Notes under the pieces: model-generated
The model's input: only the letters and a program-made list of their open reading frames with translations
Database searches by the model: none
Told to the model about the DNA's origin: nothing
Shown here: positions 1-8,642 of the stretch, one piece after another
Layout of the letters: the number at the start of each line of letters is the position of its first letter
Numbering within the stretch: position 1 is the stretch's first letter
Translations under genes and position numbers: made by a program
NCBI GenBank assembly: GCA_964493125.1
Contig: CAZBMS010000008.1
Location: 1-41,897 of the forward strand
DNA length: 41,897 nt
Reading direction: 5' to 3'
Source of the DNA: QGNO01 sp964493125
Lineage (GTDB): Bacteria; Chloroflexota; Dehalococcoidia; Lucifugimonadales; QGNO01

Positions 1-155
1 GCCGCTACAGCAACTGTAGGCAACGCAGGAAGCGCTGTAGGAGTTGCAGTAGCTACCGGAGCAGCCTCCTCCGATGAGCCGCAGGCTATGACAGTCAGGA
101 GTCCTGCTGCCATTCCCACAGCCACAAGCCGTCTAAGTAACGCGATTGAAAACAT
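1..155 (-). CDS. Lipoprotein N-terminus (partial, runs off left edge)
   Basis: Only the first 51 codons lie in the window. The ATG at 155 is preceded by a purine-rich GGGGGTG about five bases upstream. The translation begins MFSIALLRRLVAVGMAAGLL and continues TVIACGSSEE: positively charged n-region, hydrophobic core, then a lipobox ending at Cys25. After the Cys comes a low-complexity Ala/Pro/Thr/Val linker. This is a type II signal peptide for a membrane-anchored, externally exposed lipoprotein. In this kind of genome such starts usually belong to solute-binding proteins of ABC transporters, but the domain that would show this is outside the window, so the function is unknown. It is divergent from the permease fusion at 418. 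Confidence 0.7.
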   Translation of the reverse strand, partial: MFSIALLRRLVAVGMAAGLLTVIACGSSEEAAPVATATPTALPALPTVAVA

Positions 156-417
156 AGTCACCCCCGTTTAATGACACTAGCCTTTAGTGGTTGTCGGCGA
201 TAATCTGCCGATTTCCAAAAGGCGGATAACGCGCATAACGCGCACGCGCGAGCTTAATCGCACGCACACCAGCGAATTGTATGCTTAAAAATGGCGTAAT
301 GCAAGTATTTCCACACATTGCGGTATTAGGATGACGATTTACACAACCTAACAGCCTTAAGATTGCGAAAAGTGCTAGGGTGTCTCGCTTTTTCCACATT
401 TAGTAGGGCTTAACTAT
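156..417. other. Divergent intergenic region with small repeats
   Basis: This 262-base stretch separates the divergent lipoprotein and permease-fusion genes and should hold both promoters, but no convincing -35/-10 pair was found. It contains a tandem 9-base repeat ATAACGCGC at 226-234 and 235-243, followed by more GCGCG, and a small hairpin TCGGC/GCCGA (194-198 and 207-211). A 71-codon minus-strand frame at 184-399 has no ribosome binding site and no recognisable protein features, so it is not called as a gene. Confidence 0.4.
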
Positions 418-3282
418 TTGGCACTGGAAATGTACGATGTAGGCTATATAGGAATTGCCCTTAGTTTTGCTTTAGGAGTTATGATGAGGCTGGACAGCGC
501 TCTGGCAAAGAAAAGACTTATTGGACTGGTATTGATGGTTTGTCTTCTAGGTGTTTTCATTTTGTTTAACCGTTTCCCGAAGCTAGATACGGTTAGAGAA
601 GACCTCAATATTGTCACTGCCACCACGGTGGAGTGTTTTCAGGGGTTTTGTATTGAACGTGAACCAGACACTAATTTCCTAACCAGATGGTGGGAATTTT
701 CAATCGGCTATCTCGAGCTAGTATCTATTGGGATGGCTTTCGCCTTCTTGATGGCAGGTCTTACCGAGGCCTTTCTATTCAAAGCAAACAAAGCTACTCG
801 TCCTCCATCCAGCGGCCTGTTTAAAAGGACTTTGAAAGGTCTCGCAATTGGCCCCTTGATGAATCTTTGTTCTGCTTGCATCGTTCCTGTGTCTTCAACA
901 TTTCGTAGAACGGGATTGGGAATGGAGGGAGCCATAAGCATGGTTCAGGGGTCGGCTACTCTAAACCTTCCTTCCCTAATCATGGTTGCTCTAGTTTTTA
1001 CTCCGTTGCTTGGTGCAAGTCGACTCATTACAGGTATTTTAGCAGCTTTGCTTATAGGGCCTGCAGTCGCATTGGTAATAGCCAAAAGCAAAGGCGAACC
1101 GATTCATGAACATGACGAAATGCCTGAGCCAATAGATGATGAGGAGGCTCCTTGGGGCCCAGTGCTAATTGAGGCTTTAAAAGATTGGGCTAAGTCCAGT
1201 GCAAAATTCTTTGTTCGACTGGGTCCAATAATGGTAGTTGCTGGCTTTGCCAGTGGCCTGGCTATCCAATGGGTGACACCAGAGGTTGTGACTACATACT
1301 TGGGCAATGGAGTGATGGCGGTTTTGATTGCAGCAACTTTCGGCATTTTGATAAATGTCCCCTTGCTATTCGAAATACCCCTTGTGGCGCTTTTGCTGCT
1401 ACTTGGTATGGGCCCTGCGCCTGCTGCGACGATTCTATTTGCGGCCGCTGCGGGTGGCCCCGTCACCTTTTGGGGATTGGCGAGATCGATGCCCAAGAAG
1501 GCCATTTTTATGTTTGCGTCATCCACTTGGTTGATAGGTGTTTTGGGTGGTGTTTTGATCTTGGGATTTCAGGCCATAGCTCCAGACGTTAAGGCTGGCT
1601 TGAGGAGTGTGGGTTTCAGCGGATCGGAACAACTTCCGGCGATAATCAAATACGAGAAACATGAAACGGATATCCAATTCAAAGACGTTACCCTTGCTGC
1701 CGGATTGGACCACAAACATAGCCCCGTATCGGAGAAATTTACAAATGCTGAGAATGGAATGATGGCAGGAGGTGCCGTCGCAGAGGATTTTGACGGAGAC
1801 GGCTGGGTAGACCTTTTCGTGCTCACTGGAGGTTCCTCTGATGCTTTGCTTTATATGAATCAAAAAAACGGCACATTTAAAGACGAAGCTTTAGAAAGGG
1901 GCGCAGCGCTTGCTTCAAAAAGTGGAATGGCAGCTGCTGCAGCTGATTACGACAACGATGGAGACATAGACATATTTGTATCTAATGACTTTCCCCCGCA
2001 CGATCTTCTTGTCAATCAAGGTGAAGGCAGTTTTGTAGCTGGAGAAGTTCCTATGATGCAACCGTCAGCTTTTGCGACTAGTCCGAGCTGGGGTGATGTG
2101 AATAACGATGGATTGCTTGAGTTGGTACTAGGGGAATGGAACCCGATTCAAGCACCGATAATGGATGCTATTGAGGACGGTTTTATAGACTCAGACCCAG
2201 AACATCCTTATTGGGCACTCTGGATGTACAAAAATAAAGGCAATGGGTACCTTGAACCGTATCAATTCAGAGTGGACTCTATTAACGTATCACGTGAAAA
2301 CTTTGTGTTCTCCCCAAGATTTGCTGACTTCGATGGTGACTTTAATTTAGATTTGGCTGTAGTTTCTGACTTTGGGAGATCTAAGCTTTACCTGAATCGT
2401 GGCGACGGAAAATTCGATAACGTTACTAGTCAAAGTGGAGTTGGTTCTGACGAAAACGGCATGGGATCAGCTATTGGCGATTTTGATAATGATGGTGATT
2501 TGGACTGGTTCATTTCCAGCGTTTATGACGAAAGCGCAGTTAAGGAGGGTCCATGGGGTGGATCTGGGAATCGACTTTTCAGGAACAGAGGCGATGCGTC
2601 CTTTGATGACGCAACTCTTTTTGGAGTCCGTGATGGAAATTGGGGTTGGGGTTCGAGCTTTGGAGACTTGGATAACGATGGTGACTTGGATATTTATCAG
2701 GTCACTGGCTGGGCGAATGCCGAAAAAATTAGCGTGGCAGATATCAAGTGGAATAATCAGCCAGCCCGATTATTTGAAAACTTAATGGAATTGGAAGGAG
2801 AAATCAGGTTTGCAGATGTTGCCTCCCCAGCAAATGCATCAGACAAAGGGCAAGGCAGAGGAGTGATCCTGTTCGATTTCGACAATGACGGTGATTTGGA
2901 CGTGTTCCTGACTAACAATCATGAGTTCTCTATTGAGGATCAGAAAGCTATCAGGAGCCCTGCTCAGCCGACCCTTTTTCGCAACGACACATCTTTGCCC
3001 AATCATTGGATAAAGGTTACGGTTGAGGCAGAGACTCCACTGCACAGAGATGGTTTGGGTTGTAAAGTGTACCTGCGAGTTGGTGATATCACTCAAATGA
3101 GAGAGCTTCATGCCTCTACCAACTTCGTAGCTCAGGAGCCGGGGAGGATTGCCCATTTTGGACTGGGTGACTCAGAAGTGGCAGATGAAATCCGAATCGA
3201 GTGTGCAGGGGAGACAGTTGGATCTAAGAAGGGTGTAGTAGCGGATCAACACATAAGATTTAGGATTAGATTAAGCGAGTAG
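418..3282 (+). CDS. COG0701-type permease fused to FG-GAP/VCBS repeats and UnbV/ASPIC domain
   Basis: A 954-residue membrane protein with two halves. Residues 1 to about 395 hold many hydrophobic segments and resemble the DUF318/COG0701 permease family (YraQ, ArsP): CSAC at 151-154, followed by a Thr/Ser-rich segment with FRRTGLGMEGA, sits where that family has its conserved cysteine motif. A loop near 227-245 is rich in His, Asp and Glu. Residues about 410-850 carry seven calcium-loop motifs of the DxDxDGDxD type (about 457, 510, 560, 638, 687, 750, 820), typical of FG-GAP/VCBS beta-propellers. Residues about 860-945 match the UnbV/ASPIC domain (NHWIKVTVE, GxGCKVYLRVG, HFGLGDS). The propeller is probably outside the cytoplasm. 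The start is TTG 418, with AGGG about ten bases upstream; ATG 430 is an alternative. The family exports or moves anions or organoarsenicals in some members; the substrate here is unknown. Confidence 0.8.
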   Translation: MALEMYDVGYIGIALSFALGVMMRLDSALAKKRLIGLVLMVCLLGVFILFNRFPKLDTVREDLNIVTATTVECFQGFCIEREPDTNFLTRWWEFSIGYLELVSIGMAFAFLMAGLTEAFLFKANKATRPPSSGLFKRTLKGLAIGPLMNLCSACIVPVSSTFRRTGLGMEGAISMVQGSATLNLPSLIMVALVFTPLLGASRLITGILAALLIGPAVALVIAKSKGEPIHEHDEMPEPIDDEEAPWGPVLIEALKDWAKSSAKFFVRLGPIMVVAGFASGLAIQWVTPEVVTTYLGNGVMAVLIAATFGILINVPLLFEIPLVALLLLLGMGPAPAATILFAAAAGGPVTFWGLARSMPKKAIFMFASSTWLIGVLGGVLILGFQAIAPDVKAGLRSVGFSGSEQLPAIIKYEKHETDIQFKDVTLAAGLDHKHSPVSEKFTNAENGMMAGGAVAEDFDGDGWVDLFVLTGGSSDALLYMNQKNGTFKDEALERGAALASKSGMAAAAADYDNDGDIDIFVSNDFPPHDLLVNQGEGSFVAGEVPMMQPSAFATSPSWGDVNNDGLLELVLGEWNPIQAPIMDAIEDGFIDSDPEHPYWALWMYKNKGNGYLEPYQFRVDSINVSRENFVFSPRFADFDGDFNLDLAVVSDFGRSKLYLNRGDGKFDNVTSQSGVGSDENGMGSAIGDFDNDGDLDWFISSVYDESAVKEGPWGGSGNRLFRNRGDASFDDATLFGVRDGNWGWGSSFGDLDNDGDLDIYQVTGWANAEKISVADIKWNNQPARLFENLMELEGEIRFADVASPANASDKGQGRGVILFDFDNDGDLDVFLTNNHEFSIEDQKAIRSPAQPTLFRNDTSLPNHWIKVTVEAETPLHRDGLGCKVYLRVGDITQMRELHASTNFVAQEPGRIAHFGLGDSEVADEIRIECAGETVGSKKGVVADQHIRFRIRLSE

Positions 3283-3308
3283 TTTCTCAGGCACTTTAGT
3301 TTTTTCAA

Positions 3309-4847
3309 TCATTTCATGTCGTTGTACGAATAAAACGGACGTTCGGCTTGAATATCCCATTGTGCATAGAAGTTGTTCACATAAGGCAATAAGTCTCGTC
3401 CCAGTTGTGCCTTGGCTTTCTCTTTCTCAGTCAACGGAGTGCTCATATGTTCCTTAAGTGCCTCCCAAACGTCATTTTTGTTTACCTTGGTCATCGTCTT
3501 GTTTTCCATTACAACTTCCCCGTCGACAATAACGGTTTCTACGTCTGATGCACGGCCTCGGTATATGAGCGAATCAATAATGTTGTTTGATGGATGGAGA
3601 TAAGGTTCTGTAATCCCAGTTAAATTAACTAGTACAATATCCGCCCTTTTCCCAGGTTCGAGCGTCCCTACTTGGGAGTTGAAAAGTGTCGCTTGTGCCC
3701 CATTGACGGTGGACATTTGCAGAATTTGATGGGACGTTGGGCTTGGAGTCATGACTCCTGGCATGCGATGAATCTTTTGCACCAGTCTCATTTCTTGGAG
3801 CATGTCGTTGTCGTCGTTAATCCCAGCTTCGTCAATGCCAATGCCTACGGTTACGCCCATCTCAACTAGTCTATTCAAAGGCGCAACTCCACTTTTCAAC
3901 CTAAGGTTGGAGCTCGCATTATGGCAGATAATTGTCCTGGTTCTAGAAAGGATTTCTATGTCGGAGTCATTTAGCCATACTCCGTGCGCGCATGAGAGTT
4001 CTGGGCCTAGTATTCCCAGATCTTCTAGGTGTGCAAGTGGGGTTTTGTTCCAAGTGCGTAGCCCATAAATTTTCTGGTAAATGCTTTCTTGGAGATGGAT
4101 ATGTATGCCGGTTTTATAACGGGCTGCATACTCTTTGGCAGCTTGAAAAAACTCGTCCGAGCACCATTGAACATTTCCTGGTGCTAGAAAAATGTTGATC
4201 CGATTGTCATTGGAGAAAGATTGGTGAAGTTCAGTGAAAACATCGAAATACTCGTCTGACGATGGAGAGTTGGGGGTCACTTGTTCTTTTGCCCTGGCTC
4301 CTAATTCTGATGGAAGCGAAGCTATGAAGTTATCATCCTCTTGATAGACTAAATTGTTTTGATCGCGAAACATAAAAGAGAAAGCTGCTCGCATCCCAGA
4401 TTCTTGGTATCCCTTTAAAACTTGCTTGCCTAATTTGACCTGATCTGCTGCATTTGTAGTTCCGCCAGCACCGTGATTGTGCATAACGGTTGTAATGCCC
4501 GATTCGATCATCTGAATAGCGCAGTAGAGAGTGTCGAGGTATGGGTCGGCGTTTCTCATTCCGTACCGTGCTGTAATCCAAGGCTCTAGAGCTAGGTCGG
4601 GTATGCCTAGCTGGAATGGAGTAAGTCCTATGTGATGATGAGCGTTGACCAACCCCGGAATTATTAGATGGCTATCGGAGCCGATCTCCCGATCGGGATT
4701 GTATGCTGCTTTAATATTACTGTAGCTGCCTACAGCGACTATCTCACCATCTTTTTGATAAAGCGCACCGTCCGGAATGATCTGGCTTTTCTCGCTGTCG
4801 ATAACTTTTGCGACAAGATACTTACCCCGAACAATCGAAGACGACAT
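3309..4847 (-). CDS. Amidohydrolase (ATZ/TRZ, cytosine deaminase-like, COG0402)
   Basis: A 512-residue metal-dependent hydrolase of the amidohydrolase superfamily, which deaminates or dechlorinates nitrogen heterocycles in characterised members. Metal-site motifs are all present: NAHHHIG with His70 and His72, GIHIHLQES with His249/His251, CAHGVWL with His288, and GIGIDEAG with Asp339. The N-terminal small beta domain and the C-terminal EPGKRADIVLV motif are typical of the family. It is the last gene of a ten-gene same-strand run, separated from the HAD gene by 136 bases that contain a candidate promoter, so it may be transcribed separately. The start ATG has GGGGGT three to four bases upstream. 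It converges on the permease fusion with 26 bases between stops. The substrate cannot be assigned. Confidence 0.88.
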   Translation of the reverse strand: MSSSIVRGKYLVAKVIDSEKSQIIPDGALYQKDGEIVAVGSYSNIKAAYNPDREIGSDSHLIIPGLVNAHHHIGLTPFQLGIPDLALEPWITARYGMRNADPYLDTLYCAIQMIESGITTVMHNHGAGGTTNAADQVKLGKQVLKGYQESGMRAAFSFMFRDQNNLVYQEDDNFIASLPSELGARAKEQVTPNSPSSDEYFDVFTELHQSFSNDNRINIFLAPGNVQWCSDEFFQAAKEYAARYKTGIHIHLQESIYQKIYGLRTWNKTPLAHLEDLGILGPELSCAHGVWLNDSDIEILSRTRTIICHNASSNLRLKSGVAPLNRLVEMGVTVGIGIDEAGINDDNDMLQEMRLVQKIHRMPGVMTPSPTSHQILQMSTVNGAQATLFNSQVGTLEPGKRADIVLVNLTGITEPYLHPSNNIIDSLIYRGRASDVETVIVDGEVVMENKTMTKVNKNDVWEALKEHMSTPLTEKEKAKAQLGRDLLPYVNNFYAQWDIQAERPFYSYNDMK

Positions 4848-4893
4848 TCGACCCCCTAGTGGACTTGGCTCCTTGGTAGCCTAATATCTTGAA

Positions 4894-4921
4894 GAAATAT
4901 TGGCAACGTTGTTTCTGTCAA
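4894..4921 (-). promoter_or_regulatory. Candidate sigma-70 promoter for the COG0402 amidohydrolase
   Basis: On the minus strand TTGACA (complement of 4916-4921) is followed after 16 bases by TATTTC (complement of 4894-4899). The -35 box is perfect and the -10 box is weak (three of six). Predicted transcription would start about 40 bases before the ATG at 4847. Confidence 0.35.
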
Positions 4922-4983
4922 AGTTTGTTGAACTACACGAGGTTGAAGATGGTTTTGAATTTTCGATCACGTTAATGGTTAAG

Positions 4984-5700
4984 TTATAATCCAAGCTTAT
5001 TCGCTAAATCCAAGAAGTCGTCGACGTATATGTCGATGAATGTTTCATGGCTTTTATCAACTTCAATTCTTCCGCCGAATTCGTTGAGTCTTTTTACAAA
5101 AGCTGTTTTCATTCCCTCTCTTTTAGCGGCCAGCAAATCGTATTTATGAGAAGCTACCATGAGCATATTCTGAGGTTTAAGACCTAAAAGCTCAGCAGCG
5201 CCTTTGTAAACCCTGGGGTCTGGTTTATAGCACCCAAATAGTTCTGCGGAAATCACACGGTCCCATCGCAAGTTGCCATGTTTAGCGAGACTATTGAGCA
5301 TTGATAGGCTTCCGTTGGACAGCGCTGTAACAAGAAAAGAGTTCTTTAAGCGTGCTAAGCCCTTGGGGGAGTCATTCCAAGGATCTAATACTTCCCATAC
5401 CCTATTTAGTCGGTCCTTGTCAGCATTGCTGAAAACGTCTATGGAAGAGTTGTCTAGGACTTCGTCTAGCAGTTCCCGATTGAGTTGGTCAAGAGTAGTC
5501 CAAGGTCGTTCACCAGATGTGACGCGATCCATAGCCGGGCGATATCCTTTCCTCCAATCAATCGCAAACTGTACCCAGTCAACGTCAACTATTCCTTTTT
5601 CATTGGCTAATGTTTGGCTCTCCCTAGATACCGTTCCGCACCAATCCACAGTGGTGCCAAATACATCGAAGGCGAGGGCATGTATATTGGTAGTCTCCAT
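4984..5700 (-). CDS. HAD-superfamily hydrolase, haloacid dehalogenase type II-like
   Basis: A 238-residue protein of the L-2-haloacid dehalogenase type II group. Visible motifs are FDVFGTTVDW with the nucleophile Asp12, an Arg in DWRKGYR (Arg50), LSNGS at 127-131, CYKPDPRVY with Lys159, and MVASHKYDLLAA ending in Asp188. Classical dehalogenases have S-x-N-x-x-D in the last motif; here it is S-H-K-Y-D, so the Asn is replaced by Lys, and the true substrate may not be a 2-haloacid. The ATG at 5700 abuts the stop codon of the upstream phosphotriesterase-like gene with no spacer, which implies translational coupling and a shared pathway. It acts in the cytoplasm; no signal peptide is seen. Confidence 0.82.
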   Translation of the reverse strand: METTNIHALAFDVFGTTVDWCGTVSRESQTLANEKGIVDVDWVQFAIDWRKGYRPAMDRVTSGERPWTTLDQLNRELLDEVLDNSSIDVFSNADKDRLNRVWEVLDPWNDSPKGLARLKNSFLVTALSNGSLSMLNSLAKHGNLRWDRVISAELFGCYKPDPRVYKGAAELLGLKPQNMLMVASHKYDLLAAKREGMKTAFVKRLNEFGGRIEVDKSHETFIDIYVDDFLDLANKLGL

Positions 5701-6744
5701 TTATATTGCAAGTACTGTGGCTGGATTATCTATGAGAATCGCCCGCACAGTTTTTTCTGTGAATCCGCGCTGATACATCCATGGCACTATCACTCTCAAA
5801 ATATGACCGTACCCGTGACCGCCATATTTTATCAAGTGAGTCTTCCCACCGATGTCGTGTGACACTAAGATTTTGTTTGCATAACCCTTTTTTGTAAGTC
5901 CGGCGATTTGATCTAGCCTTTGTGCGTCGGTGGGGCGGGATATATGGGGGGCAAGCGAGTAATAAGAGAGCTCTTGGCCAAATAAGTCCCATTCGATATA
6001 ACAACCATAACTGGCGATTCTTTCAAGGTCGTCCATTTCGAAGATAGTACGCTCAATGTGTCCCATGATGATCTTCTCGGGACGTGCGCCGGCTTCTAGA
6101 AGGATATCAATAATTTCTTTAGGGGCTTCTTCGTTACGGCCCGGATGGATAGATATGGCGACATTAGTTTCCTGCTGGGCAATCGCTGCCGCGGTAAGAA
6201 CCTTGCGTTCATTCGGGTCGAGTGGCCACGAACAACCTAACTCACCCATTATACCCGCACGAATCCCTGTTCCGTCTATGCCGGTTGTAATGTCTGACAC
6301 CAGTTTCCTGGTAATTTCTTCCACCGTCATGTCATTGACATTTGTAGGATGAGACTGGGCTACATAATACCCGGTCGCTGCCACTATATTGAGCCCCGTG
6401 GCCCTAGAAATTCTGGCTAAACCTAAAGGATCGGGCGATTCTCCTATTGTTGTAGCGTCCACAATAGTTTGACCGCCGAGCTGCCCGTAAAGTAAAGCTT
6501 CCTCTATAGCGACCGTTTCGTCATCTAGGCGTAGATTATCTAGGTGATTGTTGTAGTGATATCTTAGCCACCAGAGGTTGTCTATGGTGATAGGTTGTCT
6601 CGACATGAACCGATCACTTGCAGTTGTGGGATCTACGTAAAGGCAAGTCACATCTGACAGCAAGTGTTCATGAGGCATTGTGACACCAGCCTCTGCTGGA
6701 CTGATCGGACCCAAGACGGTTTGAATGTAACTGGAGCCAGTCAT
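5701..6744 (-). CDS. Phosphotriesterase-family hydrolase (PTE-like, copy 1)
   Basis: A 347-residue binuclear-metal TIM-barrel hydrolase of the phosphotriesterase/PHP group (COG1735). Ligands can be read off: HEH (His25, His27), GELGCSWP with bridging Glu168 (the PHP-type substitute for the carboxylated Lys of true phosphotriesterases), AISIHPG (His200), IIMGHIER (His229) and SHDIG (Asp297). Members hydrolyse lactones, esters or phosphoesters; the Glu bridge points away from classic organophosphate hydrolase, and lactone hydrolysis is a reasonable guess. The start ATG follows AAGGAGGAG with good spacing. It is a tandem duplicate of the next gene upstream (33 bases apart) and runs directly into the HAD gene. 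Confidence 0.87.
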   Translation of the reverse strand: MTGSSYIQTVLGPISPAEAGVTMPHEHLLSDVTCLYVDPTTASDRFMSRQPITIDNLWWLRYHYNNHLDNLRLDDETVAIEEALLYGQLGGQTIVDATTIGESPDPLGLARISRATGLNIVAATGYYVAQSHPTNVNDMTVEEITRKLVSDITTGIDGTGIRAGIMGELGCSWPLDPNERKVLTAAAIAQQETNVAISIHPGRNEEAPKEIIDILLEAGARPEKIIMGHIERTIFEMDDLERIASYGCYIEWDLFGQELSYYSLAPHISRPTDAQRLDQIAGLTKKGYANKILVSHDIGGKTHLIKYGGHGYGHILRVIVPWMYQRGFTEKTVRAILIDNPATVLAI

Positions 6745-6777
6745 ATGTCTCCTCCTTAATGCCAGTATAGAGTTCTA

Positions 6778-7821
6778 TTAAGTTTCTACGCTTAGTGCCC
6801 TTTTCGGATTATCTACAAGCATGGCTTTAATATTCTGTTCAGTAACTCCTCTTTGTCGCATCCAGGGGGTGACAATTCGTAGTATGTGACCGTAACCGTG
6901 CCCACCCCATTTTGTGAGGTTAACCTTTGCCCCCGCATCTTGGCCTAAAACTATCTGATTGATATGACCTTCGTATATCAGCCATTCAATGAATTCTATG
7001 CGTTGAGCATCACTGATCCTGGCGATATGAGGGGCAAGCGGATAGAAAGAAATGTCTTGTCCAAAGAGGTCATACTCAAGGTAACAACCAGTTTCAGCTA
7101 ACTCTTTTAGTTTATGGAGATCGGTTATAGTGCGGTCTAAGTGCCCCATGATGATTTTCTCGGGACGTGTGCCGGCTTCTAGAAGGATATTAATAATTTC
7201 TTTCGGGGCCTCTTCGTTACGGCCGGGGTGGATTGAGATAGCGGCACCAGTGCTTTGACTGGCGATGCTCGATGCAATGACTGCTTTTCGCTCATCTGCA
7301 TGTAGCGGCCAAGAGCAGCCGATTTCTCCTATAATTCCGGCTTTAATATCAGAGCCATCTATTCCTTCAGTAAGGTCACTAATCATATTTTGTGCCAAGT
7401 CCTCTTCTGACATATGCGGTATATCGGAAGAGTGCGATGGTTGTACGTACAACCCGGTGGCGGCAATTACGTTTAATCCTGTCGCCCTAGAGATGTTAGC
7501 TAGCCCAACAGGATTTGGAGACATTCCGGTTACGGTGCAATCTACTATAGTGTTCCCGCCCTCAAGCTTAAACATCATCGCTTCATCAATGGCAATTTCG
7601 GCATCATCTTGCTTAAGGTTGTCTAGGTGATTCGCAAAATGATACCTAAGCCAGTTCACCGTTTCGATTGTGATTAGCTCGTTTGCCATTCGCCTGTCCT
7701 CTGGAGCGGTTGGCGCTTGATAAAGAGCTGCAGCATCGGCGAGTAGATGCTCATGCATCATTGTGACACCAAGTTCCGAGGAATTGATGGGGCCTAGCAC
7801 TGTTTGGATTTTGCTAGTCAT
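6778..7821 (-). CDS. Phosphotriesterase-family hydrolase (PTE-like, copy 2)
   Basis: A 347-residue paralogue of the gene downstream, the same length and roughly half identical by eye. The metal ligands are conserved: HEH (His23, His25), GEIGCSWP (Glu166), SIHPG (His198), IMGHLDR (His227) and the final Asp295, but here within LGQDAG instead of SHDIG. The change around the catalytic Asp and in the substrate loops suggests the two copies have different substrates. One internal block is almost identical between the copies even at silent sites. The ribosome binding site is weak (GAGG is too far upstream), so translation may depend on readthrough from the DUF1028 gene, whose stop lies 52 bases upstream. 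Confidence 0.87.
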   Translation of the reverse strand: MTSKIQTVLGPINSSELGVTMMHEHLLADAAALYQAPTAPEDRRMANELITIETVNWLRYHFANHLDNLKQDDAEIAIDEAMMFKLEGGNTIVDCTVTGMSPNPVGLANISRATGLNVIAATGLYVQPSHSSDIPHMSEEDLAQNMISDLTEGIDGSDIKAGIIGEIGCSWPLHADERKAVIASSIASQSTGAAISIHPGRNEEAPKEIINILLEAGTRPEKIIMGHLDRTITDLHKLKELAETGCYLEYDLFGQDISFYPLAPHIARISDAQRIEFIEWLIYEGHINQIVLGQDAGAKVNLTKWGGHGYGHILRIVTPWMRQRGVTEQNIKAMLVDNPKRALSVET

Positions 7822-7873
7822 TCTTGTGATTTTCTTCCTCTAGATAATCTGGTTTTTCATTATTAGCGAATGT

Positions 7874-8584
7874 TTATATTTCTACTCCGTGCGCAGCAGC
7901 CCAGTTATCCATATTGCCTATGCTTGGGTTGTCAGGGCGTTCTTTATAGTAGTCACGGAGGGGGTAGAATTTGTTGAATATATTCCAAAGTCCTTCCATG
8001 GGTTTGTCTGATTTATCTACTCGCAAGTTGATAATGGAAAACCCCTCAGTCTCATATACCAGGATGCCAGCCGACCGTTGTCCGTTTGGTTGTCCGCCAG
8101 CCCTAGTGCCAGCATCGAGCGATTTCATCAAGCGGACCTCTAGATCTTCGCCCTCGGAAGACACCATGCCTTCAGCCATTTCTTGAACCACGCCTTTGCC
8201 AACTAATCCGTTGCCCATCACTATCCACTGGTTGCCAACTTCATGACCCTTCCAGTCTCCGTTATCGGTGCCGGTCCGGACTGCTGTTTTACCGTAACGG
8301 TCTACTATTCCAAGTTGCCTATATTCTATATATGGATCGCTGGTCTCTAATTTCTTAAGCACTTGGTTCGCTGGGTACCCTAAAGAAAGTAACTCAATTG
8401 CCAATTGCCCGAGCCTGGGATCAGTCCGAGACTGGGTCGCTACTGCACCCATGTTTGCTTTGATGTATACGCATCTGCCGGCAACGGCCATTTCACTTGT
8501 CGAAATTGATATTCCTAGTCGACCTGTCGTCGGACATCTCGCAATAGCCGTAAAAGTATGCATTTCTGGCCCTAATGTGAACAT
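7874..8584 (-). CDS. DUF1028 family protein (copy 1)
   Basis: A 236-residue protein of the DUF1028 family, which is assigned to the Ntn-hydrolase fold but has no settled biochemical role. I chose the ATG at 8584 (MFTLGPEM) over an ATG eight codons earlier, because AAGGAG lies six bases before it and because the paralogue starts at the same point. Recognisable stretches are HTFTAIARCP near the N-terminus, the DPRLGQLAIELL region and AGGQPNGQRSAG. No signal peptide is seen, so it is probably cytoplasmic. It lies 58 bases after a tandem paralogue and 52 before a phosphotriesterase-like gene on the same strand, which suggests a hydrolytic step in the same catabolic route. That role is inference from context only. 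Confidence 0.82.
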   Translation of the reverse strand: MFTLGPEMHTFTAIARCPTTGRLGISISTSEMAVAGRCVYIKANMGAVATQSRTDPRLGQLAIELLSLGYPANQVLKKLETSDPYIEYRQLGIVDRYGKTAVRTGTDNGDWKGHEVGNQWIVMGNGLVGKGVVQEMAEGMVSSEGEDLEVRLMKSLDAGTRAGGQPNGQRSAGILVYETEGFSIINLRVDKSDKPMEGLWNIFNKFYPLRDYYKERPDNPSIGNMDNWAAAHGVEI

Positions 8585-8642
8585 CCTATGCTCCTTCTGT
8601 GTGTACATCGCCTATATTTTGCTCTCTTGGCTCATTTTTAAT

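Noticed and set aside
184..399. A 71-codon minus-strand open frame between the lipoprotein and permease genes
   Set aside because: No ribosome binding site, no recognisable domain, and it spans a GC-repeat region likely to be regulatory.
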